A stretch of DNA of 64,000 bases from Podospora pseudocomata (GCF_035222375.1 NC_085890.1:3720001-3784000), one strand, 5' to 3'; positions 33,703 to 45,018 are shown, numbered from the stretch's first letter. The notes: generated from the letters alone by a model not told the origin. Numbers and translations: made by a program.

Positions 33703-34644
33703 ATGTGTGACAACCCACCGGACAGCGACACACCTTTCTGCGCTCCCGAAAACGGCGCGCAACTCCAAACAGGAAATATCGTTGGAGGTAAGTCCTTCCT
33801 CACCACCTCCCTTACCGGTGGCTAACCTCACAAAGTAATCTGGTCCCCCCTCTTCTTCGCAACCTCACCCACCTCACGCCCCCGCCAAATCCGCATCCAA
33901 GCCGACTTCTTCCCCTCCAACACCCCTCTGTCACGCCTAAACTCGACCCTGAGCACCGGCACAGAAGGCTTCACCTCCAACGTCCTCAACCCCGCCCTCG
34001 GCACCTTCAACTGGTCAATCCTCGATTCTTATATTGACGACATCGATGTCCCGTCTTTGATCGCCGTCCTCTCCATCGCAGAACCTTTCACCGACTCAGA
34101 CGGGAATGGCACAGTCCTCCAAGGCAACGACCGCTTCCCTGGCCCAACCGTGACTCTTGTTCGAGGGCCCACACGACCTACGAGTACTAACTCGGTCAAT
34201 GGAGGGACGATCAACGTGCCGCCCTCTCCTGCGAGTGAGAATACAGGTCCAAGCCCCATCACCATCGCACTCCCGATCTTGTTTGGTTTCTTGACGGCTA
34301 TCACATTGGCGTGCTGCATGGTCTACAAACGAAGACATCCATCGTTCAAGGTAGGTGAGATGGTAACAAACTGGATGGGCAGAAGCGGTCGCGGAGGGTT
34401 CGGTGGTTTGAGAGCCGCGTCGGGTTACGGGCAGGGACGGAGCCAGCGGCAGCGGATGGGTGGTGGTGGTGGTGGGTTGAGAGGGAAGGACATCAAAGTT
34501 GTGACGACGGATATCCAAGGGTTGAGGATGAATGCGATGAATATGATGGCGGGTCAGAATCAGCAGCAAGGGAGGAATGTGTTCAGGGAAGAGGTGCGAC
34601 GGCAGGAGAGGCGCGACGGGGATGGTGGTGTGTTGGGTGTGTGA
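33703..34644 (+). CDS. Single-pass membrane protein, extracellular N-domain, 297 aa or longer
   Basis: Two exons (33703-33787, 33836-34644) with a 48 bp intron. The N-terminal part (CDNPPDSDTPFCAPENGAQL, then IVGVIWSPLFF) resembles the fungal surface proteins with a CxxPxxG...W motif and a beta-rich ectodomain. A transmembrane helix ITIALPILFGFLTAITLACC follows at about residues 180-200, then YKRR and a Gly/Arg/Gln-rich cytoplasmic tail of about 100 residues. Type I topology fits. The hydrophobic sequence upstream of the chosen ATG suggests that a signal peptide is encoded by an extra 5' exon, so the start given is the minimum. The family is common in Sordariomycetes but uncharacterised. Confidence 0.7.
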
Positions 34645-34740
34645 CCGGAGGTTGCTATGGTGATGAGGGATGGGAAATGGTTTCTTGAGTTTCAAAGTTA
34701 TAAGATGCGGAACTGGTGATGATAGTAACAGTAAATACCA

Positions 34741-34885
34741 GGGCGTATGGTCTAGTGGTCAAGATGTCTTAGTTGCAAGATGTGTTGTTGCTGTGCTCCT
34801 GTTAAATGCTCCAACAGATATATGGGTTCCAACGATACAAGTATGTTCCATGAGAAGGTCCCAGGTTTGATTCCTAGTATGTCCA
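34741..34885 (+). tRNA. tRNA-Ala(UGC)-like gene with ~72 nt intron
   Basis: The 5' half GGGCGTATGGTCTAGTGG and 3' half GTATGTCCA can fold as a tRNA. Acceptor GGGCGTA pairs with TATGTCC (34878-34884), including G3:U70, the identity pair of tRNA-Ala. The D stem is GTCT/AGAT, the anticodon stem TCTTA (34767-34771) with TGAGA (34851-34855), and the loop GTTGCA|A gives anticodon UGC with an intron (34778-34849) at the canonical 37/38 position. The variable loop is AGGTC and the discriminator A. Weak points: the T loop reads TTTGATT where C56 is expected, T-stem pair 50-64 is C-A, and base 32 is G. It could therefore be a decaying copy. Confidence 0.55.
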
Positions 34886-35255
34886 GTCTCTTTTTGGATT
34901 TTTGAAGGTATTGTTGTTCCTTCCAATGTGTTTGAATGATGGCTTTCATTTGCTTCTGTCGAAGATTACTTCCTTCCAGATGTATGCCAGTTGCTCACGT
35001 CCGTCATTAGCCAGGTGACACGAATGTTCCTTCCTCTACTACAGCGTGTCAGGTGCTAATCCAGACGTTCTTTTGGTCTGTTCCAGACAACTGAGGGGTT
35101 CTCCAGTCTTTTTCCAATCTGTCTCGACGACAGCTCAATCTTCACCCGATCCGACACCTTCTTGGGCGGTTTGTCACGCAAGTATCGTTATCATCACCCG
35201 CATCTCTTCAGAGCAACGCGATATTCTTGGCGGAAGCCAGACACCAACAGCCACC

Positions 35256-36623
35256 ATGAAACTATCCTCGTGCCTTGCAGCCATTCCGTTTGCATTTAGC
35301 ACGGGAGCACTTGCGGCGGTATGTATCACCGGTCCTCTGCCTCACCTTGCCTCCAACTGACCTGGGGTTTCCAGGCCCTGCCACCACCACCCCCAGAGCC
35401 TCTACCTTTAGTGCCAGAGCCCATGGCGATACCGGAAGAATCTGTAGAGTCACTCAGCGCCCCCAGCGAAGACGAGACTTTACATCCCCACCTTGCCTAG
35501 GAGGCAGCAACCGAGAAACATGACTCCGATCAGCCAACCAGCCCCAACACAACAGCGCATACTACGTTCACCAGAGTCACAAAGCCTGCATGTTTCCTCC
35601 CTATATCATCATGTTGTCACTGGGCTTTCGTACTGATATTTGGTCACAGATAGCCGACTGCGTTCTGGTTGGAGGCCAGCCCGTTGACCAAACATGGCTT
35701 TGGCTTACCTGGACACCGAGCTTCAATCACTCGACAATCATGACAACACTGTCCGTTGTACCTCGGAAGCAATGTGTTCCCATCATGTGCGAACGCTCAA
35801 CGGGCGGCGCGTACTGGTGCAACGACTCGGACAACACCAAGACAGCGTTGTGGAGAGAACTGACTGAATACGCTGGTCAGGTGTTTATCCAGTGCATGAT
35901 TGGCATACGTTCCTCCGGGCAGACACAGTTTGACGACGAATCACGCATCATCGTCACCGATCCACGCGGGCAAGGGTGCAATTTGAGTTACGACACGACG
36001 CTGGAGACGCGGGGCAAATACACGGGAATCTGGCCCGAAGACCTAGAGGACCCTTACAGACGTGCCGCTCGGGTTCAGCACACCAAACGACAGCTTTTGC
36101 CACTTGTTTATCCTCCAGCGGGGACATCTGGCCTCATGAGCAGTACCCCGACTGAGGTGTGTCTTTGAGGCGGTGACTTGATATTGATACTAACCTCTTC
36201 ACTAGATCTCTCAATCCCCGGAGTATGAATGCTCCTCTGTTGTCGGCCGTCTAGCCGACTTTGGAGATGCCAGGGGGGTGTGGAACAACGCCATGCAAGA
36301 GTACGCTGGGACCCAAAAAGTGCATGGCTGTGGGATGCAATGGTAACACTGTTGGCTTCTTTTGGTGCAACGATTCGATGGAGACTCGTACCAAGCGATG
36401 CTTTGAAACAGTTGAAAAAGCATTTTTTGTAATTTTCGCTTGCAGGGGCGATGGGTTTCGTAAGCAGGCCACGACTGGGGGGACGTATTTTGATGAGGAT
36501 GAACGCGTGTTTGTGGTTCGTCCTATTGATGGTAGATGCGAGCTCGAGTATGAGAGGACCGAGAGGGCGTTTGATCCTGCGGATGGTTTTGAAGCTGGGT
36601 GGTTGGGGAGACGTTGGTTCTGA
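35256..36623 (+). CDS. Secreted protein with two tandem Cys/Trp modules, 335 aa
   Basis: Four exons (35256-35318, 35375-35443, 35650-36156, 36255-36623) keep frame. Exon 1 is a signal peptide (MKLSSCLAAIPFAFSTGALA). Exon 2 gives a Pro-rich spacer. Exons 3 and 4 each encode one copy of the same module: KQC...C...TGGAYWCNDS...QFDDESRIIVTDP with GCNLSY, and KKC...C...TVGFFWCNDS...YFDEDERVFVVRPIDG with RCELEY. The pattern (CNDS/CNDN core, Cys about 20-35 residues later, FD-x-D/E, then V-V-strand and a late Cys) matches a class of small fungal secreted proteins of unknown function; two copies in one chain is unusual. The donor after exon 2 (GTAGAG) is weak and the 206 bp intron is long, so the two parts might be separate genes. 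The acceptor chosen for exon 4 (36254) avoids a shorter frame. Confidence 0.6.
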
Positions 36624-36914
36624 GTACGCCTAAAGGTAATGTGTATAGCTAGCCGATGAGGAATGTTGAGTAATTCCTAAATAGCATGGTGTATTACCCT
36701 TGCGTGCATGCTGATTTGAGCAATGGAAGGTGATTTTGATGGGAAATGATACGCATGTACGGTGGGTGGAAAGCATTGCTTTGGTGACAAAGTTTGTGCT
36801 AGATACCTTAGACAGCAATGATGCTGGTCTTTCCGTGCGCCGATGCACTTCCTGCCCGTCAACGCCGAATGCTTAGTTTGACCCCAAAAGAGCATTGTAA
36901 CATGATAGTAGTGA

Positions 36915-37412
36915 TCACATCCAATACCCATCCTTCCAAAGCTCCTTTCTGTAGCCCTCTGTTAACCTCTCATCCTCCCCATAGGCCTCCTGCCACCCAA
37001 CAAACCCCCTGTCCAAAACATATACTCTCTGCTCCACAGCCGGCTTCTTGTTTTCCCCTTCTCCCTCAGCCTCCGCCTCTTCTTGTGGCTTCTGTTTTTG
37101 CTGCTCCTCCAGCTTGGCAAGCCTCTCCTTCTCCCTCAGGTACTTGAGCGCCGCACCGGGACCTCGCTGCTGTGATAACGCGCAGTGGAAGATGACGGTT
37201 TCTTTGTCTTGGAGCTTGCGGATGAGGGTCGGGAGGGTGGCGTCGAGGGTCTGGGAGGGAAAGTTGAGGGCGCCACGGATGTGGCCTCCTATGTAGTCGT
37301 CGTCGCGGACGTCGATAATGGCTATGGAGGTGGGGGAGGGGGAGTCGAGGAGGAGGGTGGAAAGGGTTGAGGGGCGGAGGCGGGGGATGGAGGCGATGGA
37401 TATGGAGGACAT
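36915..37412 (-). CDS. Rhodanese/Cdc25-like (Ych1/Arr2-type) phosphatase, 165 aa
   Basis: A single exon. SIAIIDVRDDDYIGGHIRGA is the typical rhodanese N-terminal segment. ETVIFHCALSQQRGP contains the active site HC-x5-R, the seven-residue Cdc25 form and not the six-residue loop of sulfur transferases, so it should be a phosphatase or arsenate reductase of the Ych1/Ibp1/Acr2 group. YVLDRGFVGWQ closes the fold. Between them lies a charged insertion rich in Glu/Lys/Gln (EEQQKQKPQEEAEAEGE) that is not in the yeast proteins. I chose the ATG at 37412; the frame is open to an ATG at 37658, adding 82 Pro/Lys-rich residues that could be a mitochondrial presequence. Confidence 0.88.
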   Translation of the reverse strand: MSSISIASIPRLRPSTLSTLLLDSPSPTSIAIIDVRDDDYIGGHIRGALNFPSQTLDATLPTLIRKLQDKETVIFHCALSQQRGPGAALKYLREKERLAKLEEQQKQKPQEEAEAEGEGENKKPAVEQRVYVLDRGFVGWQEAYGEDERLTEGYRKELWKDGYWM

Positions 37413-38462
37413 TTTGGGGATGGGGTTGGGGCAAGGGTTGTGTTGTGGGGGGAAGGGGGTGTTGTAAGTTGGGAATAGCTTCGCTTTTTTGGGGGGGAGA
37501 CGGTTGTGGATGGAGGGGACCTTGATGGCGGAATCGCTGGGCGGGCGCGGTCTGGAACGTGGAGGGGAAATGTGGGGATCGGTGCCGGTGGGGTTTGTTT
37601 GGCTAGGGCGTTTTGGCAGGCTTATTTGGCAGCTGGCGGGATTGATAAGGCTGAACATCGACCACCATCGCTCTTTTGCAGCTTCAACGGCTTTTTCACT
37701 TGGGACATTTTTTGTTTTGTTTTGGATGGGTGATGGAATCCTGGATATGAAAGACAGGTTTTGGAGATTTCTTTACGTTTTCTTCTCTTGGCGGACAGTG
37801 ATCATCCCGAGTTTCGACCGGGGAGGCGGCTTGACACGATGAGTTTCAAAGTGAGGCGGCGAGGGGAGGGACTGACTCGGGTGTTGTTTGTGAGATTATA
37901 CAACGTGATGACGGGTGCAAAACACGATTACTGACATCTTGACAGATATTTTATCTGATCTTCTGCGATATCCAGTTCCATGTGGTCAACGTGCTTGACA
38001 TTTCGGACCATCATCCCGGAGGAGCGTTGTGCAGGAAGAGTACACCGTTGGCCGAGTGTTGTCTCCGTCGTCCGAAGTTCATGACAGGGAACGACGTACC
38101 ACCGCCCACTTCCTCAACGCCTCCGAGGTTTCCAAGCCGTTTCCGGTCCACCGCCAGCGGCAAAAAGTAAACATGGAATGCCCAATGATCCCCTATCGCT
38201 TTCTTGGTGCTACGCCAGACAGACCTTTACGGTCGACCAGACATCCAAGCAAGTGCTTGTCTTGGTGTATGATGACCGTGTCGAGTGACCCGGTTCTCCG
38301 GTATTTTTTTCCCATCCAGCATGGTTCAGCACACTTGACGTCGTTAGCTCAATGTAGGGTAATCCATTCGTGTTCGTCTTGATCTAGTCTGCCCAAGTGC
38401 TGTTGTTCTGCGAATGAGATGCCATCAATGGCGTCCCGGTCCTTCAGCATCTGGGTCTCAAC
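37413..38462. other. Intergenic, no supported gene
   Basis: About 1 kb between divergent genes. A short plus-strand peptide around 37985-38020 contains DISDHHPGG, recalling a cytochrome b5 haem motif, but the rest of the domain is absent. Otherwise nothing. Confidence 0.45.
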
Positions 38463-40070
38463 ATGGCACGCCAGAGAAGATGGCCGCCAGATATGTTGTT
38501 GGGGTTGTTCGTCTGCTCAATAGCATTCCTCTGCGATGGCGCCGCCACTCGAACATCATCCTCGAACGACGTCGAACAGAACTCGAACGCAATACATGTC
38601 TTGCCACAACCTCGACCACAGACCTTGACCCCTAGACGTCAAGATGGTCACGCTCAGGTCAACCACATGTCGAGGACATCAACAGCAATAGCACCGACAC
38701 CAACGAAACCATCTCAGCGGATTGTGTCAACCACATCAACAGCCTACTATACAGTCACCGTCACTGCGAGCCCGACTCCCCGAAAGCGCAACTTTGTCGA
38801 CATCAGTGAGCTTCTTGAGTCAATAGACTCGCTACAAGAAGCACTCGCTTCGGCAACAGCCAGCGCAGTGTCTCTGTCACGAGAATTTGCGGGTTCCATA
38901 AACCAACTGGAATCTTCAACCCAGTATCTTGCCGCATCGGCATCGAGTGCGCTGTTGGTTGCGGAAGCATCAGCCTCGAAAGCGCTGGCGGCAGCTGAGG
39001 CTTCTGCTGCCAAGGCGCTCTCTGCCGTGGAAGAATCAGCTGCTAGTAGCATCAGCGAGGTGTTAGCAGTGGCCACCTCGACAATCCCAAGGACAAGCAA
39101 TGATACCTATCGGGTAAGGCTTTGCAGTCCCTTGGATGTTCTTGTAGTAATGCTAACAGTGAGACAGACACAAGTAGACAATGGAGATGAGTCCAGTGTG
39201 TCTCCAGCTATTGTCGGCATTGCTGTCGCGGTCTCGGTGGTTGGTTCGTCACTTATATCTCTGCTCGTGTTCTTTTTCTTCACGCGACGTCGCAAAGCTA
39301 AGCAACGTGCGCAAGAGGAAGAAAATGAAATGAATGCTGCCCTCGACCGAGCCATTGTTTCCTACATTGTCAAGGAGCTACCAAGCCCTCAGGGGTCGAC
39401 AGGTCAACAAACCGGGCAAGGACAATTTTGGATTGAAGACAAAGAGGAAGGCGATGCAGGAAACTCTTTCGCGCCAAGTCCACCCGGACCTACTGAGCCG
39501 ACCCCAACAGGTCCCTCAGACTTGCACCATGTGGAAGAGCTCCCACCGACACCACCCTCACCTCAATCGGGCATGATACCAATACAAGAAATGCCCTCGC
39601 CCCAGCCATCGACACAGCCTCCATCCTCACGGTCATCTTTAGACAGGGTGCCTCGGGGCATGCCACGGTCTAGATCCCACAGGTCGCCAAGGATGGCGAA
39701 ACCACCACCAGCTCACATGCGGTCTCATTCTCAAACGACCCCTTCTCCGAGGGTGAGGTCGGGTTACTTTGGTCATCAACCATCCGCCTCCGACGCATCT
39801 GGTGGGTCAGCCTGGTATCAGCCCAGCATGACGCCCTCGTCGATTGCTATCAGCAGGGCGCTCAGCCGGCGGACGGCGTCTTCTCACTTTATGGATAGCG
39901 CCGAGAAGATATACGGTGATATTCTCACAAGTCCGTTGGAGAAGGATCCGCTGGAAGCGCCATATCAGCCGGCCCCTGAGCCGCCGGTAAATACACTTCC
40001 CAAATCCTCGTCAAAGATGAAACGGGAAGATGTAGGGTGGCCTTTGCCGGCGAAGGAGGCATGGTTATGA
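38463..40070 (+). CDS. Single-pass membrane protein, Ser/Ala-rich ectodomain, 517 aa
   Basis: The frame is open across the whole span, but a GTAAGG...GACAG intron of 54 bp (39114-39167) very probably splits it, giving 651 + 903 coding bases. An N-terminal signal (MLLGLFVCSIAFLCDGAA) is followed by a Thr-rich stretch and an Ala/Ser helix with repeats of ASASKALAAAEASAAKALS. A transmembrane helix IVGIAVAVSVVGSSLISLLV with FFFFTRRRK comes next, and a long Pro/Ser-rich cytoplasmic tail with SRSHRSP and PRVRSGYFG motifs ends the chain. This layout resembles Wsc/Mid2-type wall-stress sensors and other fungal plasma membrane proteins, but no WSC Cys domain is present. Function not assignable. Confidence 0.75.
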   Translation: MARQRRWPPDMLLGLFVCSIAFLCDGAATRTSSSNDVEQNSNAIHVLPQPRPQTLTPRRQDGHAQVNHMSRTSTAIAPTPTKPSQRIVSTTSTAYYTVTVTASPTPRKRNFVDISELLESIDSLQEALASATASAVSLSREFAGSINQLESSTQYLAASASSALLVAEASASKALAAAEASAAKALSAVEESAASSISEVLAVATSTIPRTSNDTYRVRLCSPLDVLVVMLTVRQTQVDNGDESSVSPAIVGIAVAVSVVGSSLISLLVFFFFTRRRKAKQRAQEEENEMNAALDRAIVSYIVKELPSPQGSTGQQTGQGQFWIEDKEEGDAGNSFAPSPPGPTEPTPTGPSDLHHVEELPPTPPSPQSGMIPIQEMPSPQPSTQPPSSRSSLDRVPRGMPRSRSHRSPRMAKPPPAHMRSHSQTTPSPRVRSGYFGHQPSASDASGGSAWYQPSMTPSSIAISRALSRRTASSHFMDSAEKIYGDILTSPLEKDPLEAPYQPAPEPPVNTLPKSSSKMKREDVGWPLPAKEAWL

Positions 40071-41190
40071 TCTTAAGGGGGGAAATGTGCTTGTTCAGGC
40101 CTGGGAGTTTGGGAGTTCTGGGCAGAATGGGTGGTCTTCCTGTCTTCCGAAGCAACGTGATAGCATCAATGTACATTATTTTGCAGCGCTATATACCACA
40201 ATATCTGAAGTTCTTCTCACCCATCAGTAATGCAGTCGCTGTTGTGCATATGACCAGTGAATTGCGATATGGTTTATGATCAGTTGGACAGAGCTTACTC
40301 CTCGTGGTGATGGTGGTGTCGTGTGCCCCTTTATCCGAGAAGAAACCACAGAATATTAGCTTTGGCTGAGGCTTATCTCCGGAATAAACTGTCCGCTGGG
40401 TGGAGTGTTGAGGGGCTCTCATTGGCCATCGGTTGGTGGGGTAAGAACGAACAACTACCGTTTTCCAACGGAGTCAAACGGAAGGCTTGAAAGACAAGAT
40501 GCAAATTTGACATATCAGAGCCTAGGAATATCTGACTGCAATACTCCCAAAGCATGGAACAATGGATTGGGCCATTGATAAGGTAGCGTAGTGTCAAAGA
40601 GAAAACAAGGCGTCCCTGCATGTTCCAGCGTCTTCTCGATAAACATCCAAGCTCCACGTGAAGCTAGGTATCCGTAGGTTGCCAAGTTTCCAGTCAGCTG
40701 GGAGCTTCCGGTGATGACGACAATCTGGTGACAGTCTGTGTGCAGTCATTTTTAACCTTCTCTCCCAGCCTGAAACTACGCGCGCTCTTTTTCTTTTTTC
40801 CTTTTTTTTTTTTTTTGCTTCATTGTCTCTGTAAATTATTGATACCCGAATCCAAACACACAACTATCAAACCCAGTAGCAACTAACTGGTCCTCGAGCT
40901 TCCAACGCAGTTTCCCGCGGCCCATCAAAGCAACGTCAGACCCCTGCAGCTGAGCGAAGAACGTCAGTGACGCACGTCCCACTGAAACTGCCGAGCACTC
41001 ACAAAGCATCCATCGGAAAGCACCACCTTTTTTCGACGACGTACGAAACAACTCCACCAGCCACCTCTTCCAGCTTCCAGTTCCCAGCTCCCAGCTCGAC
41101 AACACCAAACGCCGCCAGCTTCAACCAAGTGCGCAACCTTCCAGCTCACTCCGACGAAAAATCCTTTACCTTTATCCCTAGACCGTCACG
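40071..41190. other. Intergenic with a pyrimidine tract
   Basis: About 1.1 kb without a gene. A T/C-rich run at about 40787-40817 includes 16 T in a row; it lies about 380 bases upstream of the TMEM33-like gene and may belong to its promoter. Confidence 0.45.
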
Positions 41191-42333
41191 ATGGCTCCCC
41201 CGCCGCCGGCCGACATGCCTCTTCCCCAGAGGCTGCAAAAACTGGCCTCGACCTTGCAGTGTACGTGTGCATTTCCTCCCGTTGCTGTCGCTTTTTCGGT
41301 ATCACCACTACTGCCGGACTGCTGCACGTCGTTGCAAGTTCTCTGCTAACATGTCAATGTGTCGTAGTTGCTTGGTTCGCTGGGTATGTTGAGCTGCCTT
41401 TATCCGATACCGATGCCGATGCTGCCACGCTATGAAATCCAAACATGGAGCTCGGAGCTGGACACCGCAGAGTGAGAAATGAAGCTAACCCTGGACCACA
41501 GTCACGCCGTTCTTATCCTCTGCATCACCAGATATGCCTTCTCATGGATACGATTTAACTACTACGGTGGTATGGCCTCGTTCTGCTATCGGTCTGCCTT
41601 CGTTGCCGCGGCTAGCACATACGGCATCGTGGTGTACAAGACATGGCGGGCTCGCCAAAAGACGGGCGCCAAGCAGCCCGGCGGTGCCTTGGGCTATCTC
41701 TCGGATGAGAACGTGCAATACCTCTGTATGTCTGGTTTCGGAAGGGTGACAAGGTTCTGCTTGCTAACAAAAGTCCTAGTGATGGCCCTCGTCTGGCTCT
41801 TTATGCCCCAGTACCCTCTTGCGCTCCTCCCGTACGGCATCTACTCGATCTTCCACGTCGCCACATACACCCGTGCCAACGTTATCCCAACCATTGCTCC
41901 TCCCCAGAAGCTGGTTCCAGGTGCTGCCGCTTCCCCCAACGGCAAGCCCCAGTATGCGCCCCACCCCATGGCTGATGCCATCGGCAGCTTCGTCAAGAAG
42001 TACTACGATTCCTCTATGTCGGTTGTTGCCAGCCTCGAGATTGCTCTTTGGGCTCGTATCCTCCTGTCTGCCCTCTTTTTCCAGCGCCGTTCGTGGATCC
42101 TGATCGCTGTCTACACCGCTTTCCTTCGCGCGCGCTACGCTCAGAGCAGCCATGTCAAGAACTCGTTTGCCCAGCTTGAGGCGCGCGTTGACAACCTGAT
42201 TGGTGCTCAGGGTACTCCCCCTGTGGCTCGCCAGGCTTGGGATACTGTCAAGGGTGTTGCGAGGCAGTTTCACGGCGCGACTGACGTCAACAAGTATGTC
42301 AACGGCGCTGCTGCTCCTAAGAAGTCATCTTGA
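41191..42333 (+). CDS. TMEM33/Pom33-family membrane protein, 289 aa
   Basis: Four exons (41191-41260, 41368-41383, 41502-41725, 41774-42333). The second is a 16-base micro-exon coding FAWFAG across its borders; its use keeps frame and restores a conserved opening (LASTLQFAWFAGHAVLILCI). The protein has MAPPPPADMPLPQRLQ, four hydrophobic segments (HAVLILCITRYAFSWI, SFCYRSAFVAAASTYGIVVY, VMALVWLFMPQYPLALLPYG, IALWARILLSALFFQRRSW) and a C-terminal helix with KNSFAQLEARVDNLIG. This is the Pom33/Per33/Tts1/TMEM33 family of ER and nuclear-envelope proteins, which help pore distribution and membrane curvature. All motifs are intact. Confidence 0.9.
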
Positions 42334-43091
42334 ATAGATCAACACTAAGCTAGAGAGCTAAGCCGCACGACATGACAATGGAACAACTACGGCGGCGAGT
42401 CATACTCCTTGCGAGAGGGGAAATAGGGAGCGTGATCTGGGGACAGAGTGGAGGATGAGAAACACGGTGAAGCATATGCATTTGCCAGGATGCGGGAGAG
42501 TAGGACAGAGGAAGCAAAGAAGAGCTGGATATGTGGCTGTAGGCTGATAATTGCTTGGAGGGGTAGTGGTGTTTACGCTTTTACGTCTCATAGGTTAAGG
42601 ACTCCCTTTCTTTCTTCTTGGTATTGCGGTTTTGTTTCTGGTGAGGAGTTTGGCTGGGGGAAATACGCATGAGACAGGATGGTCAGGATGAGGTTTTAGG
42701 TGTTGATTTCTTCTTGCACCTCTTGTGTCACGAGTTCGTTTTTGTCTTTAGGGGGCAAGAGTGTGATAGCGGGAATGGCATCCTATGATCGATGAGCGTG
42801 ATTGCTTTGATATGAAGTGGTGTGGAGGGAGCTGATGCCAAGACACGGTCCCTTTGAACTTTGAACCCCACTTGGTACACCAACCATGACGTCGCTGCGC
42901 GCTGGTGGGCGCTGGCAGGCAGCACCGACAAATCAATTGACTTGAGCTGTAACATCACGCGACAACGCTGGATTTGTATTCGCGACCCTTTTCTCTGTTC
43001 TATCATCGTTGTATATTTCCACCATTTTGGCACTTCTCCTGATGCCGGCATTATAACACCGCCCGAAATCAACCAACCTCCCGCCACGACA
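42334..43091. other. Intergenic, no gene seen
   Basis: About 760 bp between two plus-strand genes. It should hold the 3' UTR of the TMEM33-like gene and the PTEN promoter; no clear element. Confidence 0.5.
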
Positions 43092-45018
43092 ATGACCTCC
43101 CTCCTCCGGCAGCTCGTCGCCGGGCCCCGCGTCAAACACCAAGACACGGGGCTGGACCTGTGCTATGTGACCAAGAAGATAATCGCGACGTTTGTTTGCC
43201 TTCCTCCTTCTCTCCCAACGCCAACCCTTTGACCGTGTTCTAATGTAGGATGTGTGCGAAATCAGATCAGGACCGAGTCAGACGTACCCCCAGCTAGCCT
43301 ACCGCAACCCCCTCGACCGATTAGTTTCCTTTCTTGACGCCCGCCACGGGAAGGAGTGGATGATTTGGGAGTTTCGGGCCGAGGGGACTGGGTACCCAGA
43401 CGAGGCGGTCTACGGACGGGTGAAGCATTACCCTTGGCCGGATCATCACCCGCCGCCGTTTTGTGTGGTGCCTGTGGTGATAGGGGGGATGAGGATTTGG
43501 TTGAATCCTGCTACGGAAGGGGAGGATTTGGAGGAAGTTATAAAGAAGAGGGTGGTGGTTGTGCACTGCAAGGCTGGCAAGGGGAGGTCAGGGACGATGG
43601 CGTGTAGTTATCTTATTGCGGAGGAGGGTTGGACGGTGGAGGATGCGCTGAGACGGTTTACGGACCGGAGGATGAGGGTTGGGTTTGGGGAGGGGGTGAG
43701 TATTCCTAGCCAGTTGAGGTGGGTTGGGTATGTGGATCGGTGGGCGAATAGAGGGGGGAAGGTGTATAAGGATGGGCCGGTGGAGATACTGGAGGTGCAT
43801 GTTTGGGGGTTGAGGAACGGGGTCAAGGTCGAGGTGGAGGGGTATGTGGAGGAGGGGAAGAAGATTCGGTGTTTTCATACTTTTACGAAGGAGGAGAGGG
43901 TGGTGGTTGAGGGGGGTGCGCCGGGGGGTGGGGGGTTGAAGGATTTTATGTGGGATATGTATGGCGGGGTGAAGCAGGAGGAGGGGGCGGAGGAGGGAGT
44001 CAAGATGGGGGTGGTGGGGGATGGTGATGGGAGGAGTTTGTCGAGGAGTTCGTCCAAGAAATTGAAGGAGGGGCTGAAGAAGAAGTTATCTGTCAGGAAA
44101 AAGGACACATCAGCGGCATCTTCGACGACCAGTCTTGACAAGTTGGCGACGGGCGCGTCGCAGAAGCAGAAGAGCAAGACGATTGCTCTCCAGCCTGAGG
44201 GGGCTGCTGCAAAGGCGGATGGTGACCAGACCTCACTTCCGGCCAAGACAGAGTCACGGTCACAGTCGACAACCAGTCTACAGAATGCAGGCACCTTCTC
44301 GTTTGCTGATCCGTCAGAACCGGGCGGGCAAGCAGTCATCTTTAAGCCTGCAAAACCGATCCGGATACCAAACAGCGACGTCAACATCTCGGTCGAGCGA
44401 AGAAACAAGGCACCGGGGAGCATTGGGTTAACCATGGTCACGGCTGTCGCCCATGTCTGGTTCAACACATTCTTCGAGGGCAACGGTCCCGAGCAAGGCG
44501 GTAAACCGGACGATAGCGGAGTCTTCACGATTGACTGGGACAAGATGGACGGCATCAAGGGCTCAAGTCAGCGCGGAACAAGAGCTTGCGACAAGATTTC
44601 TGTTGTCTGGAGGACTGCGGCCGTCAGCGATATTGGAGAGGGTGGTGAAGCGCCAGGAGTAGTTATTCATGAGCCTGGAGAGGGCAGCCCTGTGCCGGAA
44701 ATGAAGGCAGCGGACTGGAAGGGTGACGGAACGGAGAACCCGACTGCTCAAAAGACACTTGGGTTGCGGGTGGAGGATCCCGAGAGTGCGAGTGTTAGTA
44801 AGGCTAGCAGTGTCAAGAGCCAGGAGTATGCGATTGCACCTTCCAATGACAGTAGTGAGATGGCTAAAGTGGAAGAGGAGGATGAAGACTTGAAGGGGGT
44901 CAAGGTTAGCGGTCCCGCCGGGGAGGAGGTGCTGGATGGGGTTGCGGGTGGAGATGGTGAGCCACCGAAGAAGGAGAAGGCTGATGAGACGGCCAAGAGG
45001 GGGTTCATTATTGAGTGA
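43092..45018 (+). CDS. tep1: PTEN-type phosphoinositide 3-phosphatase, 616 aa
   Basis: Two exons (43092-43189, 43266-45018) with a 76 bp intron whose removal gives DLCYVTKKIIATSGPSQTYP, matching the PTEN opening. The catalytic P-loop HCKAGKGRSGT sits at about residue 131 (HCKAGKGRTG in human), preceded by the WPD-like loop HYPWPDHHPPPF and followed by VSIPSQLRWVGYVDRW. The C2-like region continues with VEILEVHVWGLRNGVKVEV and ends VWFNTFFEGNG. It should remove the 3-phosphate from PtdIns(3,4,5)P3, opposing PI3K. Between the two C2 parts lies about 170 residues of low-complexity Lys/Ser/Gly sequence and the tail is acidic; both are fungal additions. No PDZ-binding motif at the end (RGFIIE). 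Confidence 0.93.

Noticed and set aside
37982-38110. Cytochrome b5 relic (DISDHHPGG)
   Set aside because: Only the HPGG motif fits; flanking sequence and the second haem His region are absent and the frame ends soon after.
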